Assembly: GCA_024734555.1 (NCBI GenBank)
Contig: JANPWX010000118.1
Location: 1,354,820 to 1,418,819, forward strand
Origin: Trochalopteron elliotii
Taxonomy: Eukaryota; Chordata; Aves; Passeriformes; Leiothrichidae
Direction of reading: 5' to 3'
DNA length: 64,000 nt
Shown: positions 14,313 to 55,250 of the stretch, in pieces
Layout of the letters: each line of letters begins with the position of its first letter
How positions within the stretch are numbered: the first letter of the stretch is position 1
Notes under the pieces: generated by a model
Database searches by the model: none
What the model saw: only the letters and a program-made list of their open reading frames with translations
Told to the model about the DNA's origin: nothing
Translations under genes and position numbers: made by a program

Positions 14313-16467
14313 AGCATCTCCAGTGGAGCTCCAGGAGTTGCTGGGGCAGGGACAATGGCCATCACGGGGCTTGGGAACACAGTGCAGAGCTTTGGCACTG
14401 AAGGCTAGCATCTTGAAAGATCTGGCCCCTTCTCAAAATCTTTCTTCAGGAAGTTAAACTCTCCCCAGGCACAGGGCAGGAGTGATGACCCCAGAAGCAC
14501 CATTATGGGCAAATGGGGGTGCTGGTGAGAACAGCAGCACAAGCTATTCCAGCCTCTGCCCCCAGCTCTCCCTGGTTAAACTCCTTTAACTCCCAGAGAT
14601 ACCATGTAAGGATGAAATAAACCCTTCTGCAACATGCAGGCCTGCTGAGGGGGGATTTATTTCACAGCTCAGTGTGAATAAATAAATATATGGTGTGAAG
14701 TGCAGGATGTGAGCACTTTGCACAGGCAGGAAGTCGCAAAGGACAGGGCTGTCCTGGCAGCAGGGCAGCTGAGGCCATCTCCAACATCATCAAATCTTAG
14801 TGCTCAAAGTGCCAGGCTACCAAACACTCACTTGTCACAACTCAAAACACATGCCCAGCCTCACAAGTTGGTATGGAAGAGCTCGGCGTTAGCAGGTAGC
14901 AACTCCCATCAGGAGCTGGGATTTCAGGTACTACTGAACCAGGGTGTTCACATGGACCCAGAGGGGAATGGGTCACCTTCCTTCAGGGACACTAGACACT
15001 ATGGCTGTTTATAGGTCTTCATATTTGTGTTAGAGAATAGAGGAAAGCCTTTAACCATCTTGTGCCATATCTCTTTGCAGCCTGTGCTGCATCCCAGCAT
15101 TGCCCACGGGGCACTGGGGCTGAAAGTAGTGACGAGGGACAGGCAGTGGCCAGACCAAGCTCACTGCTAACAGCTTTCATTATCAAATTGGGCACCCACT
15201 TTGGTCTTCAGTATAAAATTAGGTGCCCACCTTTGCAAGCCAGTCACAGAAGCAAATTTTGCACTGAGCAAGAATCCTTTCGTGGCGTGTGGTTAAACTC
15301 GGTTTGAATGGAGAGATGATAATGTACCCGTAAATATATATATATAAAAATGAAGACACCCAAAATTTGCTCTTTAAAATGTTGGGATAGGCTCAGATTA
15401 GAGCTGTCACCCTCTCTAAAATAAGACTTAAGCTGGTGATTCACATACTTTGCAGGGGAGCAGATAAGAGACAGCTGTTGAGGTGGTGTGAAGCCAGACA
15501 TGCTAGATCCAGACTCTTAATGTGAAAATAAAAGGGGTCTCTCCCCAAAACCTCTGCACTAAGCTATTGCTTGCTTTCCTGTGGGAGTTTATAGAGGCTA
15601 GTGATATATTCCATGGCAATTCAGTGAAAGAATATGTAATGAAAGCAAGACATAATGTAGGTTGCAATGACAGAGGTGTGCATGAATTTTTAAACTGGCA
15701 GAATTTGAAGTTGGGAGAGCTGTTTCTTCATCTTCGTATAGTTAGGAAAAACTGGTAAAAGCATCAAAGTATTTAATCCTTAAACATGTCATTGGTCAGC
15801 AGGGTGGAAATCATTCCCTCTCTGAGGGCTGCTTGGTGACAGCATGGAAGGAAAATGGAAATACTCAGTTGAGTTTCTCTGGTATGGTGCAGGTTTCCCT
15901 GTTGGTCCTCAGCTCCAGCCCTATGAGCTGACAGGATCCAGTCTTCAAGCAACCACTGTTATAGTGCATGGTTTGCTTCTCTAAGCTTTCCACCTCCTTT
16001 AATTTCCCCAAAATCCTGAAACAGGCTGTGTTTAGAGGGGTGATAAGGATTGCAGTTAAGCAGAGGGTGCAGAAGGACTTGATCAGGGGGAAGGCTTAAT
16101 TTGCTTTCACACAAAGGACCTTCACTCTCCCCCTGGAATTAATGCATGAAAACATTTTTAAACAGACAAATTACACACCAGTAGATCAGTAATAACTGGG
16201 CACCAGTGCTGTTTCCTCTCAGAAAGCTGCAGGAGGGAACTGGTCTGCAGGACATGCTGCATCTCTATATCTGCTCAGTAGGATCCTACTGGTGCAGACC
16301 AGTCTTGTGATACCAAATCTGCAGCAGTTTCAGCTGCTGAGGAGCTGACCCAATTATTTCCACTATTTCTTCGTTAGCAGCTGCTGCAACACAAGTTCTT
16401 TCCAGTGGAACAGGAAAATCACAGAAGTGTCTTGCTAAATCACAAAGCAAAGCAAAAGCAAGGCACA

Positions 16468-16665
16468 CATCATAGGATCTGAGAATCCTAGGATCATCTG
16501 GGTTGGAAAAGAACTCTAAGTTCAAGGTCCAACCATTGATTTGGCACTGCCAAGCCCACCACTAGACTATGTCCCCAGGTGCCATGTATACAAGTTTTAT
16601 TAAAATCCCTCCAAGGATGGTGATTCACCTCTTCCCTGGGTGCCAGTGCTTGACAACGTGTGCCT
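16468..16665 (-). repeat. CR1 LINE fragment (3' end), antisense
   Basis: The stretch starts with the reversed CR1 tail region ('CATCTGGGTTGGAAAAGAAC'), continues with 'AGGTCCAACCATTGATTTGG' and 'CCACCACTAGACTATGTCCC', and then the 'CCCTCCAAGGATGGTGATTC' block, as in reversed CR1 3' ends. A minus-strand open frame over it (16494-17129) is a by-product of the retroposon and flank, not a gene. Confidence 0.85.
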
Positions 16666-19600
16666 GGCCACGTGCACATCCTCACCTGCCATGGCTGAAG
16701 GACGTGGCACCCAGGAGAGATTTCAATGTCAAGGCAATAATGATGCTGATGGATGGGAATGATGAGTTGGCCCAAACCACTGAGTACTGCAGCCTCACTT
16801 TGGAGATCCCAAACAACTCTAGACTTGGGATTCAGAGCTTGCAATGCAACCCACGTCAGTTTTCCAGCTGTGTGATCACCCTGGAATGAAAAGTCTAAGG
16901 CTGGGAAGCCAACCAGGGATACCATAGTGCTGAATTTCCTTCCCCATGAACCCAAGAGGAAAGCTGCATGGGCTGCATCTTGCTGTAACATGGAACAGGC
17001 ACCATCTGCACTAAGCACTTGGTTATCTCCAGGGTAGTTTTGGCAGCCTTGAAAACCATCCATCAGCAGCTGGTTTTGGCTTATGGAAAACCTGCAAGAC
17101 ACTTTCCAACATAAAAGTCCAAATAACACACTCGGAGGCTTCCTGCATCACCATACCCTGGGATCACTCCCACCATTAAACAGCAGTGGGAACAAATCCC
17201 TCACAGAGTCTGGCTCCTGCCAGTTGTGCAGGAGCAGGAAGCACACCTCAGCTCTAATCACATGGTTCAGGGACTGCTGGGTGTTAGCAAATACCTGCTT
17301 GCTTCTGCCATGCCGAGGGAGCAGGCAGTAAACTCTGTTTCTTGGTGGTTTGTTGGTCAGGATCAAGGATGAGCACAGGCCTGAACTCCAAATAGATCTG
17401 ATTTCCCAACTGATCAACTACACTAAACAGCAGGGCTTGGGGTTTACCTGGTGTTCAGAAAAAGGGAGTACAATAAATATACATAAATTTATGTACACAC
17501 ATATCCATCCTCATATGCTCTGGGTGGATTAAAAGGTTTCTCACTCAAAAAAAATAATTCACTCCATTTTCACATCTTTAGTGACTTTAAAAAAATTTAA
17601 TACACAATAAATGGCTGAAGAAACAAATATTTTCCTTTCTCAAGCATCTTCCCAGGCAATATTTGACTTTTTTTTTTAACCAAAGCAATTCATCAAAACT
17701 GCCAGGAAAATAGAAATATTGTTGGACCATCCAAATATTAAACTATCCCCACAAAATGCCAGAGACAAAACTGCTGGCATCATACTCATTGTGCAGATGT
17801 GATGCCTCTGCACCCATCCTGCAAAAACCCAGTTTGCATTTGCTACATTCACATTGCTAAGTTATAAAAAAAGGGCTGCAGATGCTTCTGGGGGACCCTG
17901 TGCTGCATTTTGGGGAGATGCTGTTCCCTCCCAGCCCCCCAAACCACTGCCACACCATTAATGACTTTCTCAGCACAGCTGCTCTGAGCATCCACACACA
18001 CGGGTTCCTTTTTTGCATTCGTTCTCAGAAAGCTGCTCACACAGATCCAGCCCATCAGCAAAATGTAAAAATAACTGAAAATATATAATTAGGCTGGATG
18101 CACTGTGGATTTAATAGGGTTTTTATATTTCTTCCTTTGCTGGCCCATAAGGCACAAATCCTGGATGAAGAGATGCTGATGGGAAGGGAAAGAGAGAGCT
18201 TTTGCTGTGGTATATGTTTGGCAAAACCCTCAAATATTTTTCTCAGTTTTATATTGTCTGTATTTTTTATTGAACACTACAGAGAAATTGCAGCAGATTG
18301 GTTCTTTCACAGCTCCCCAAAGTTGAAATGCTTTGGAGCCAAAAGCTCAATGCCTGCCAAACTTCATAATTAATCGTAGTAACTCTTTACTTTGAACTTT
18401 AATTCAAACACCCATGTTTCAGGGCAATTGAAGGGGGGGAAAAAAGAGCAAAACAAACCAAAGGTACCCAGGTCTGGTAAAATATAGAAGCAGCCCCAAG
18501 CTTGTGCTGTGCCAGAGGCAACTGGAGATCAGGTGTCCTGTCCTGGTTACATAGAGGCCATTCTGGAATAGAGAGGCATTGTCCCAGTCCAGCAGAAAGT
18601 GAAGGAGAAGGACATTGACATCAGACACCAGGAAAGTGATGGGCTCAAAGCTGCCTTCACTGCCTGCCCTGGGTGGGAAGTTTTCCAAGGCCACTTCTGG
18701 GGATGACAGGATTAAAGCCATCAAGAAGGCCACCAGCTGGGAGTTTTATCCAAACTTGGGGACAACAAAGTAATTTTACAAAAAGACTAAAAGAGACCTA
18801 GGTAAATTTGCTCTAATGGAACCAATTTTACACATTAAATGACGCTGAAATTGGCTTCTTTTACTTGTGAAGGAGGGAGAAAAAATATACAGTCTGTTAT
18901 ATATATATCTGTCCCCCAGTCAATGGTTTTTAATGGTTCCATCACTGCAGTGTGAGCTGGACTGGGAAGCATCGGGAGCACAGGAAAATAGGGAACCCAA
19001 AGGGGGAATGTTCATGCAACTTCTCTTCCCAGGTAGACACAACTCAAGCTGTCAGACTGTTCATGCAGCCCCAGAGCTCTCCCAACCCAACCTGGCTAAG
19101 CTCACTGCGATGGGTCCTTTAGGGAAAAGCAAACTGTTGACACAAGGAGCAGGAGACAGAGCCGGACCAGATAGGGAATGGAGATGACAGAGCTCAGGAA
19201 TGCATTCACAAATTTGGGAGGGCTTCAGAGCTGTCAGCCCAAGCCTCTGGGAAGAAGTTGAGCATTAATAGGGATGTGTGGCCTGCTCTGGGTTGGAGGA
19301 CACTAAGGAGCATCCAACTGCCCTGTGGATTCAGCCTGGTTTGAGCCAGGGTCAGCTTGAACCATGGTGATTTTTCACCATTTCACAACTAAGAGGCCAA
19401 CCAATGATATTATGAGAAATCTTTGCAGCATCGTGCCCCAGGGATGCCAACATGATTCCCACAGCATCATGCCCTGCCCAAGGGGCAGGAGGGGAATGCC
19501 ATGACTTGCCACTCAGAACCGAGAGCTGGGCAGCTGTAATAAATGTCCTGACAAAGAGATTCAGATCAATAAGCCTGGCAGTTCCTACCAGCAAATGAAT

Positions 19601-21367
19601 GGCTTTCAGTCTATGGGTTACGGAGTCGTTAACTACCCAACCACCCTGCTCACTGTCATTAGCGAGCAATCGCCCTGTGTATCTGCTCACCCTGCTTTAC
19701 TCACCATCCATCTCCCACTCCCTCATTCCTGCATCCACATGGAACTCTTCTCCCCCCATCCAGCTGTGCTCACAAACAGGCTCTGACCTCTCTCTGGAGG
19801 CAGGTTGGATCTGAAGAGGGAGAGAGGAAGGATTTCATTTCCCTATGTTTAAGCTGCTCCTGTAATCCTGCAAGGAGTCTTCCTTTGAAGCACTGGCCTG
19901 GCTCGGAGCAGCTGGCTCATGGCCACAATTACTTCCACCCTGAGCACACACAAAAAGCCAAGCGAGAGGCCAGGGAGGGAGTGCTGAGATTTGAACACCA
20001 ACGAGTCAATCAAAGGCAGCCAGTGTTCATTAGTCCCTGTGCCCTCCCCCGTCACGGCTGCCCCATTATGCAGGGACAAGGAGTCTCTCTGTGGGTCAGC
20101 CAGGGCCACCCAGGAGCCAGCAGAGAGCCCAGAAGGCAGAGGAGAACTTGAGGGAGTCAGGGTCTGAGAATGCAGCCCCAAATTGCCACTTAAAGAGCCT
20201 GTCTTCTGTGAGCATGATCCCAGCCACCCCACTGCAGAGTTATTACCATTTTTCTTGCTTTTCCTAAAAACAGGGGGAAAAAAAAGGAGTGCCTACCAAC
20301 AGAGTTCCAGGTGTCATTGGAGAGAAACCAGCAAACATATATTTTCATTCAGCAGCAGGGTAATGAGGGAGGCAGAGATGTTCCCCAGGGAGCTGGAGAG
20401 GAGCTCCAGAGCAGGAGGGCCATTAGAAGCAAGAGATAGCAATTGCTCAAGGTTATGGCACTGACGGAGGGTGGCAAAGTAGGATGTGGTAGGTGGCCCA
20501 GAGATGAGTACTTGGTGCTTTGATAGTACCAGATTGATTGTTTCCTAAATAAAAAAGCAGTAACAACAAGAATCTGTCTTTGTCACTGTTCATATATATA
20601 TCTATGACAAGGTCCTCCCACCAGCCATGGGGGTTCCATTCAGGGTTGATTTAGGCTCCACCAAAGTCAGCAGGACTGCATGTGGGTCAAGTCAGCACCA
20701 CATGTGTCTAGATAACTGCTAAGAAAGATTTGCCTCTCTATGCTGAGCACAGTTTGGAGGCTAACGCTGTGGAGTCCCTCAAACCCCTCAAGGGAATTCC
20801 CAGTGTCCCAACCTGGAAAGATCTACCACAGAGTTTCCAGCCAAGCTGAAAGAAAAGACCTCCCCCATGGTGCCTTGCCACACTGTCTAATACCCCAGTC
20901 TTCTTCTCCCCTGATGCCCCTAAATCTTGTGGTTTCTTCTTTCCCTGCTTCCCCATTGGTTGTGGTATCCCTGGTGGCCGACCCTGTCTTCTCTACAGGT
21001 CATTGACCTTTGCCCTGCCCTTTGTACTGCCCCTATACCCTCAAATCATTGGTTCCTGACCCCTATTTAGCCCTGTGCACAGCACATGGCCAGGTTTTTG
21101 TTCCTAATTTCCCTTCAGGGTGTTGGAATAAGCCTAGCTGGAATTGATCACACAAAAGCCCTTCTTGCCTCTCTTTGCTGGGCAAGCCGTGGCGTGTGTG
21201 ATGTGTGGGCTTGACTGCTTTGCCTGAATTCCCCCCAGGCAGCTTTTCCACAGGAGAAATATTATTGAGAAATATTACTGAGAAATACCTATTGGGAAAT
21301 AGCAGCACACCATCTAAAATCACTGCTACATAACACCAACCACGCTCTTTTGCTTCTGTGTTCCCAG

Positions 21368-21427
21368 GTCCTCCCCGCTCTCGGCTGACCAAGACTGGCT
21401 TGGAAGGCTCTTCCCTCTCCCAGGAAA
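21368..21427 (+). other. TNR: TNR 5' UTR portion of the first coding exon
   Basis: A pyrimidine-rich tract ending TTCTGTGTTCCCAG at 21367 is a good acceptor, which would give 60 nt of 5' UTR before the ATG. A second, equally pyrimidine-rich acceptor (TCTTCCCTCTCCCAG) ends at 21423, only four bases before the ATG. Sequence alone cannot decide which is used; both may be. Confidence 0.55.
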
Positions 21428-49398
<27,971 letters not shown>

Positions 49399-50347
49399 GC
49401 CAGCTGAACCCCTCCTGCCTCCCACCACCTGACCTTTTCTGTCATTTGTTTGTATTTTATAATATGAAAAGGGAAAAAAAATTACTACTCGTCTGAGATA
49501 GCAACCTGCCCCTCACAAGTGCTGGAGGGAACCGTGGCACAAGGAAAGGCCATGGGAAAGGAAAGACCTCATTGCTTTGCATCTGTCCCAGAGAAATACC
49601 AAATTTCCAGTCTCCCTATCCCAATACTCTGGCCCTTAACATGAGAAGAAAGAGAAAGAGACAGATTTTTTGATATTTTTTTAAAACACGTAGAAATCCC
49701 CAGCAAAGCCTTTTAGAAATGTTTGTCACGGGGCCTGTGGCAGAAACCTCCCCCACAGGTACCTTGGTGTGGCCATTTCCAGCCGAGTCATGGCCAGGGA
49801 CACCCGTCCTCTCCCTGCCTCCCTGTCCCCTCCTGCAGGGAGGTCCCAAGCTTCATGCCATCCTGTAGACACCAACTCTTCCAGCAGGCAGAGGCCCGTC
49901 GCTCCCCTGTGTGCAGGCTCTGGACACATGGGGACTAAGTGAGGATGAGCAAAAGCTCATCCCATCCCCAGTTTTCACAGGAGGGCTTGGCAAATATCTG
50001 CATATGTAGGCAAACTCCAGAGAGTCCACAGCTCATGTGTTGGTCCCACCACAAAGTCATCCTCGTGTGCATGGGGTGTGTGGGAATGAGAACTACTTCA
50101 CCAGCCCCAACTTTCATTATCCTCTCCTCCAAGCTGAACTCATCCCACTCCAGGTCCATGACATCTAGCTGGGTTATGCTGAACTTGATGGAGAAGAAAG
50201 GACTTAAATTAGAAGACTTAGGAGAAAAATCCCTACTCATGGTCCTGAAATCTAGGACCCATTTCCTCTGTTATTTCCACATTCCATCATGCTCTCTCTC
50301 ACTGAGGTTATTGGTCCCAAACAAAAGAGGTTCAGAGAAGGAGCAGC

Positions 50348-50353
50348 AATAAA
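50348..50353 (+). terminator. TNR: possible proximal polyadenylation signal
   Basis: AATAAA about 950 bases after the stop. The downstream sequence is not clearly GT-rich, so this is a weak candidate. Confidence 0.25.
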
Positions 50354-53300
50354 AAGATATCACCCAACTGCAGCCCAACCTGAAGCCAGCAGCTGTCACA
50401 GCTCAGGTGCTCCTGTTCATGGCCCTCCACGCACACAGGGAATTATGACAATGCAGCTAAGGGAAGACAAGTGCAAGCTGAGGAATGCCCATTTCCTTCC
50501 TTCTCCTACAGCATCCCTCTTCAATGCCATCACAAGAGGGACACAAATCTCAGTGCCTTGGTATTGCCATCTCTCTAACAGGAAATCAACTGTTTCCCCT
50601 CCTGGAAGAGATTCCATTCAGATTTTGGTGCACTTCAAGGTCCTTGTAAGAATTAATGAGTTCGCTCTTCCCATCCTTAACTTCTCCTGTCTCAAGGAAG
50701 ATGGACCCTTTGGACAGCTCTGTCTGTGCCCTACTGTCATTGACCCCACCTCCACATAGCCCAAATGACCACCATGCTTAAGTCACTCTTCTGCCAAGGA
50801 CTCTGATCAATGCTGGGCATTGTCACTGGCCTGGTCTGGAAGAAGGGACTCATCCCTGCACCCAAGGACAATGCAGCTCATCACTGGATCTGCAGCCAAA
50901 GGAACATTACGAATGCTAAACACTGCTGTCTGGTTTTATCACACTGAAGCTGCTTTGTCTCAAAAACATCTTTCAGATGGCAACATAAAGGCATCTTTGC
51001 AGTTAGCTTATAATTCAGGCCAGTGTATCTTTCATGGTCACACTCCTTAATGTTCTGACATTACTCACTATGGCTGCAGAGCTGAAGAAGAGCATTAAGC
51101 AGGAGACATAACCTCCTTTTCCATGCCACATACTGGCACACAAAATTACAGCTAACACCGAGGTCAAGATTAGATACAGGGCCCAGTCCTTCATGTGGTC
51201 AGCTTACAAACTGACCTGCAGAAAGGATGCTCAGCAACATCTCATATATAAATGAGATGTCCTGTCGTACTTCCCCTTGGCATCAAATCAGACAACAAGT
51301 CAACCTGCTGAGGAACAGGTGAGTCAGAGGCTGTAGATGATGAGATCTCTTGCAGGACATGGCCATGGTCACAGATGGCAGCATGTCACGCCTCCTGAGC
51401 ACCCAACCCTGCTTTAAGACCTAAAAGCCAACAAAAAGCAGCAGATGGAATTAATTAAAGCCTAAGAAAGCTTTTAGTAGATGAGCAGAGTAAACTTTTC
51501 CCCAAACCATCAAGAATTTATAGGAAGAAATATCCCAACAAAAGCTGTAATGGAGCAGTGGTTATAACTAGCAGAGGTTGGCAGTGGATGGTGCTGTTTT
51601 CTTACCTACCCAGGTGAAAGGAAGAGATGTCAGTGGAAACATACACTTATCATTCACAATCAAGTGAAAGGCAAGAAACTTCTCTTTTCAAAAGTAAGAC
51701 TCAAACAGAAAATCAAGGTTTGCCAAGCTTTTCTAGGAGGTTCAAAAGAAGATCCTCAAAAAGGCTGATTATTCTCTAAACAGGTTTACTGACTTATGTC
51801 TCTCCCTCACTCCTCATGTCTGTAATCCCTTGCACAAGGGGATTGTAACCAGGATGAGTCAGCCCAGTTGACCCAACTGCATAGTCACATATGAAAGACA
51901 CTCTTGGAGACAATATCCAATGTTTCAGTGCTATTACACATTAGTGCTGGTCCCTGACTTCTCTTGTGATACCAGGATGTTGCCTTTCCATGGCATTGGT
52001 GGAAGACAGTTGCTACAATCCTTTAAAGGAAAGATTTCTACACATCATGGTTTTCTTCTGGTGATAACCCAGCCCAAGCCCAGGCACACAACCAGCAATG
52101 ATGACTCAGTCATTTGGGCCACTGTCCCTTGTTCACATTGTCCATCAACAAGACACAATTTCCCTGAAAGTTATTTTTCTATATTGCCTTTTTTTTTCCT
52201 TTTTTCTTTTTTTTTTTTTTTTGACAAAGCTCCTGCCAGGAGTTTCAAGCAAATTTGTGCTTAATGTTGATGCTACAGAACGGGCCCATGATTAGGTAGT
52301 TTCTTCTCACCCTCCATCACTGGATGGGCTAGTTCACTCTCCAGCTAGACCAGGTGTGGCCCGGAAATTCCCAGCAACCAAGCCTGGATCTGGTGCAGTG
52401 CTCATCTTGAGAGACCTTGGCTCCAGCATGTAAACTGTCACTGGGCTCTGGTGGCTCCACTGCCATCCTGGGCTTGTGTGGCTCAGGCTTGTTCCAGAGC
52501 CCAGAAAGGAACACAAGCCTGTTACCCAAACCACACTATCCACTGCAAGATATCATCTCATTTAATAGGAAGCAGGAAGAAGCACATCAAATCCTTCACA
52601 CAGCAGAACACCGTGTGTGCCCATGACCCTTGCAGCCTTTCAAAGCCACCTCTTATTTCTAACCCCAAAATCCTGGAGGGAAACACAAAGGGACTTTCAT
52701 CTTTTGCCCAGTTTTCATTTTCCTCTGTTTCCATTCTCCAAGCCCACCTTCCCATTGTACACTGCACTGAAACATAACCAAAGAAAAAAAGAGTCCTGAA
52801 AGGAAAAGCTGCTTTTAGTAAAGTGATAGCATCTATAAATGAATAATTTCAAGAAGGAGAGAGGCCAGGCTCTCTCCAAGGGTAGCTGGGTTTTGGTAGG
52901 AAGGTACTGGGAGAGTTTCCACACAAAGGTTGGAGAGAAGTCTGCTTCCACTCCTTATCTTTACATTACTTTACCATGGGCATCTCAAAGCTTAGGACCA
53001 GCCTAAATGCACTCTTTCCCCAACCCTTTGCCTCCTTCCCAAAGGGATGCTTACCCCAGGTGAAGTGCTCCAGGTGTGGAAAGCACAGCTCATGCCACCT
53101 TCACTCCCAGTGATGCAGCTGGTGAGGGCTCAGCCAATGGTGTCCCCATGCCCACAACAGGCTCAGAGCAACCTGACAAAACACAGCAGGAGCCAAAGTA
53201 CCCTCCTGGTGCCTCACCTCCACACCAGCACATGACTTTCATCCCAGCTCAGAGCTGCCCTCCTGCTATGTCCATCACCATCCAGGGATGACCAAGCACC

Positions 53301-54088
53301 TGCTGTCCTGTGCCCCGCAGACATGCCCACAAGTTTTGACCTTACCAAACACTGCCAGCAATGAACTCTCGCCCCAAAAAACCTCTCTAATTCATGCTTA
53401 CACCCACTAACAAAGGACTCTGTCCTGGGGCCAAACAAGGAGTCCATCCCTGTTTCTGCCAGCCCAGTGCCCTGGGATAGCCATAAAACCCAGCAGAGCC
53501 CCCTGGGGACCACCAGCACCTCCAGGGTCACCTTCCCCTTCCCTAAAACCCTGATGGTGGTGGCAGCTCCTTGCCTCATCCAGAGGGGAAATTTGAGGGA
53601 GTGGGAGGGAAAGGCCCTTTTCTTGGGAGATCCTAATGCCTAGACCTGCCTCAATACCAGCCTGCAGTTCTTCAGATGTCAGTGGTTTCTCAGAAGGATG
53701 GTGATACAAAGACCTAAACAATCAAACAGACAAACAGCCCCCTGTGTACAGATGTCATCCTGGAAATGCTCTTAATATGTTAAAAAAAAAGTTTGAAAAC
53801 ACAAATAAGAAGGGAGAACAGAGGCAACAAAATGCCTTGGACAGGTTCTGATGAACTCGAACACAAAACACTGTAACCAAATGAGAAGGAAGAGAAGAGT
53901 AAATAAATGCATAAATAAAATCTATAATATAAATAAATAATATATTAAACAACCCTTCCCACCCTGTAATGAAAATGTAGCTTGGAGAAAGGGATCAACG
54001 CTTGTTAACCATTGTTAACTAGTATTTTTAGTCCTGACTGCTCTTAGGCTATGTATAGTTCCTTTTTTTAATGCATTTTCTATACATT

Positions 54089-54094
54089 AATAAA
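54089..54094 (+). terminator. TNR: probable distal polyadenylation signal of TNR
   Basis: AATAAA in TACATTAATAAAAGATACTG, followed at about 20-50 bases by GT/G-rich sequence (GAGCTGTGTGCCTGTCCAGG and GTGGGGTGGG). This fits a mammalian/avian poly-A site. Confidence 0.6.
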
Positions 54095-54379
54095 AGATAC
54101 TGAAGGAATGAGCTGTGTGCCTGTCCAGGAGTGGGGTGGGACCAGGGTCCTCACATATCCAAGCCCAGCAACATTCCAGCCCCAACCTCATGCCAAGAAG
54201 GGACATGCATCCCTTATCCCTGATCTTTGGTTATCCCATGGGAGGAGAGCATGGGGGGCTTAGCATGGATTCACATTCAAACCTGGAGGAACAGAGCAGC
54301 TGACAGACCTAGCATATGCAATGTAATAAAAAACAGTGGGAGGAAGTTTTGGGGCAGCCCAGCTTTGGCTGCTGGTGCC

Positions 54380-54510
54380 ATCTCCATCCTTGCAGGTGTT
54401 CAAGACCAGGCTGGAAAAAGCTCCAAGCAACCTCATCCAACCAACCCCAGGGCTGCCTTGGGCAAAAGGTGGGACCAGGGACTCCCACGTCTCCCTGGCC
54501 CAACTATGCT
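54380..54510 (+). repeat. diverged CR1 fragment, sense
   Basis: 'ATCTCCATCCTTGCAGGTGT', then 'TCAAGACCAGGCTGGAAAAA' and 'AGCAACCTCATCC' follow the CR1 3' region consensus (…GGAGGTGTTCAAGACCAGGCTGG…). Heavily diverged; no tail. Confidence 0.6.
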
Positions 54511-55244
54511 GTTAAAATAAATGGCAATAATGTGGCCACAAAATCAGGTCAGCATGGTCTGTCCATTAACCACGGGAAGGCAGGGAGCTGTGCTTTGGCC
54601 TCAGCCCAGCACCAGACAATTTGCTAATAAATTTAGCTGCTCTCATCAGCTAGAGAGGCTCTTGGTCTGCAATTTGCAGCCAGAGAAAGCAAAGCTGTGG
54701 TATGAATGCTTGGGAGCAAAGGGAAATAACCCCAAAATCTTCAGTGAAAACCATTTGCCTGATATAAACAGCTATCTATTCCAAACATGATGCAAACCCC
54801 ACAAAAAACAGATGGGAAGGCTTGTTCCAGCAGAATACACTGCCAGTAGAAAACAACCAAAAACCCCAAACAAAACTCCAGCAGTGATTAGCAAAAATCT
54901 CTAGGATGAATATGAACTTCAGAAGATTTTGAAATTCTTCTCTTATTTCACATGAAGACTTCACCCAAACTCTTTGTTTAAAGTTTTCACATTTGACACG
55001 TAGCCAGACAGGATGAGAAAGCTCGAAAGAAGCTCTTCCGCCAGACCACTTCAATATTTTCTAAATTTGATTTTGGAGAGACAAAACAGGGGAGTTTTCT
55101 TGGTAGCAGCTTCTCAACTTCTCTTTCTTGCTCGGATTCGTGAGGCAAAAAAAGGAAGTTGTGAGAGAGGGGATGTCCCACCTTGGCCACGACCCTTAGT
55201 ACAGCAAAAGCAAAGCGTGAAGCCTGCTGGACTCAACTGTCTGG

Positions 55245-55250
55245 AATAAA
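55245..55250 (+). terminator. possible read-through polyadenylation signal
   Basis: AATAAA followed within 10 bases by a T-rich and GTGTCTG element (55255-55268). It looks functional by motif, but no transcript is known to end here. Confidence 0.3.

Larger units (their letters stand above)
1..21367. other. 5' non-coding region, probably TNR intron or 5' flank
   Basis: I found no exon with convincing coding content on either strand here. Open frames are short, have no recognisable domains, and several lie in retroposon DNA. Mammalian TNR has non-coding first exons and a very long 5' intron, so by inference most of this stretch is intronic, with the promoter outside the window. It holds a + strand CR1 tail near 5.6-5.8 kb, an LTR-like segment near 8.7-9.8 kb, antisense CR1 copies at 9.8-10.4 and 16.5-16.7 kb, a short tetranucleotide repeat near 13.97 kb, and AT-rich stretches (for example 14.17-14.31 kb) that might be regulatory. 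A small non-coding exon could be hidden here; I cannot identify one. Confidence 0.5.
49399..54112 (+). other. TNR: TNR 3' untranslated region
   Basis: About 4.7 kb after the stop codon without convincing exons, splice signals or CR1 copies. TNR mRNAs are known to carry long 3' UTRs. I place the end shortly after the AATAAA at 54089, where the AT-rich block GTTAACCATTGTTAACTAGT (54003-54022) and a T-rich stretch precede the signal and a GT/G-rich stretch follows. Usage of a nearer signal (50348-50353) or a further one (55245-55250) cannot be excluded. Confidence 0.65.

Noticed and set aside
16494..17129. 211-codon open frame on the - strand
   Set aside because: Its C-terminal part lies in an antisense CR1 3' end, and the rest has no domain or biased composition.
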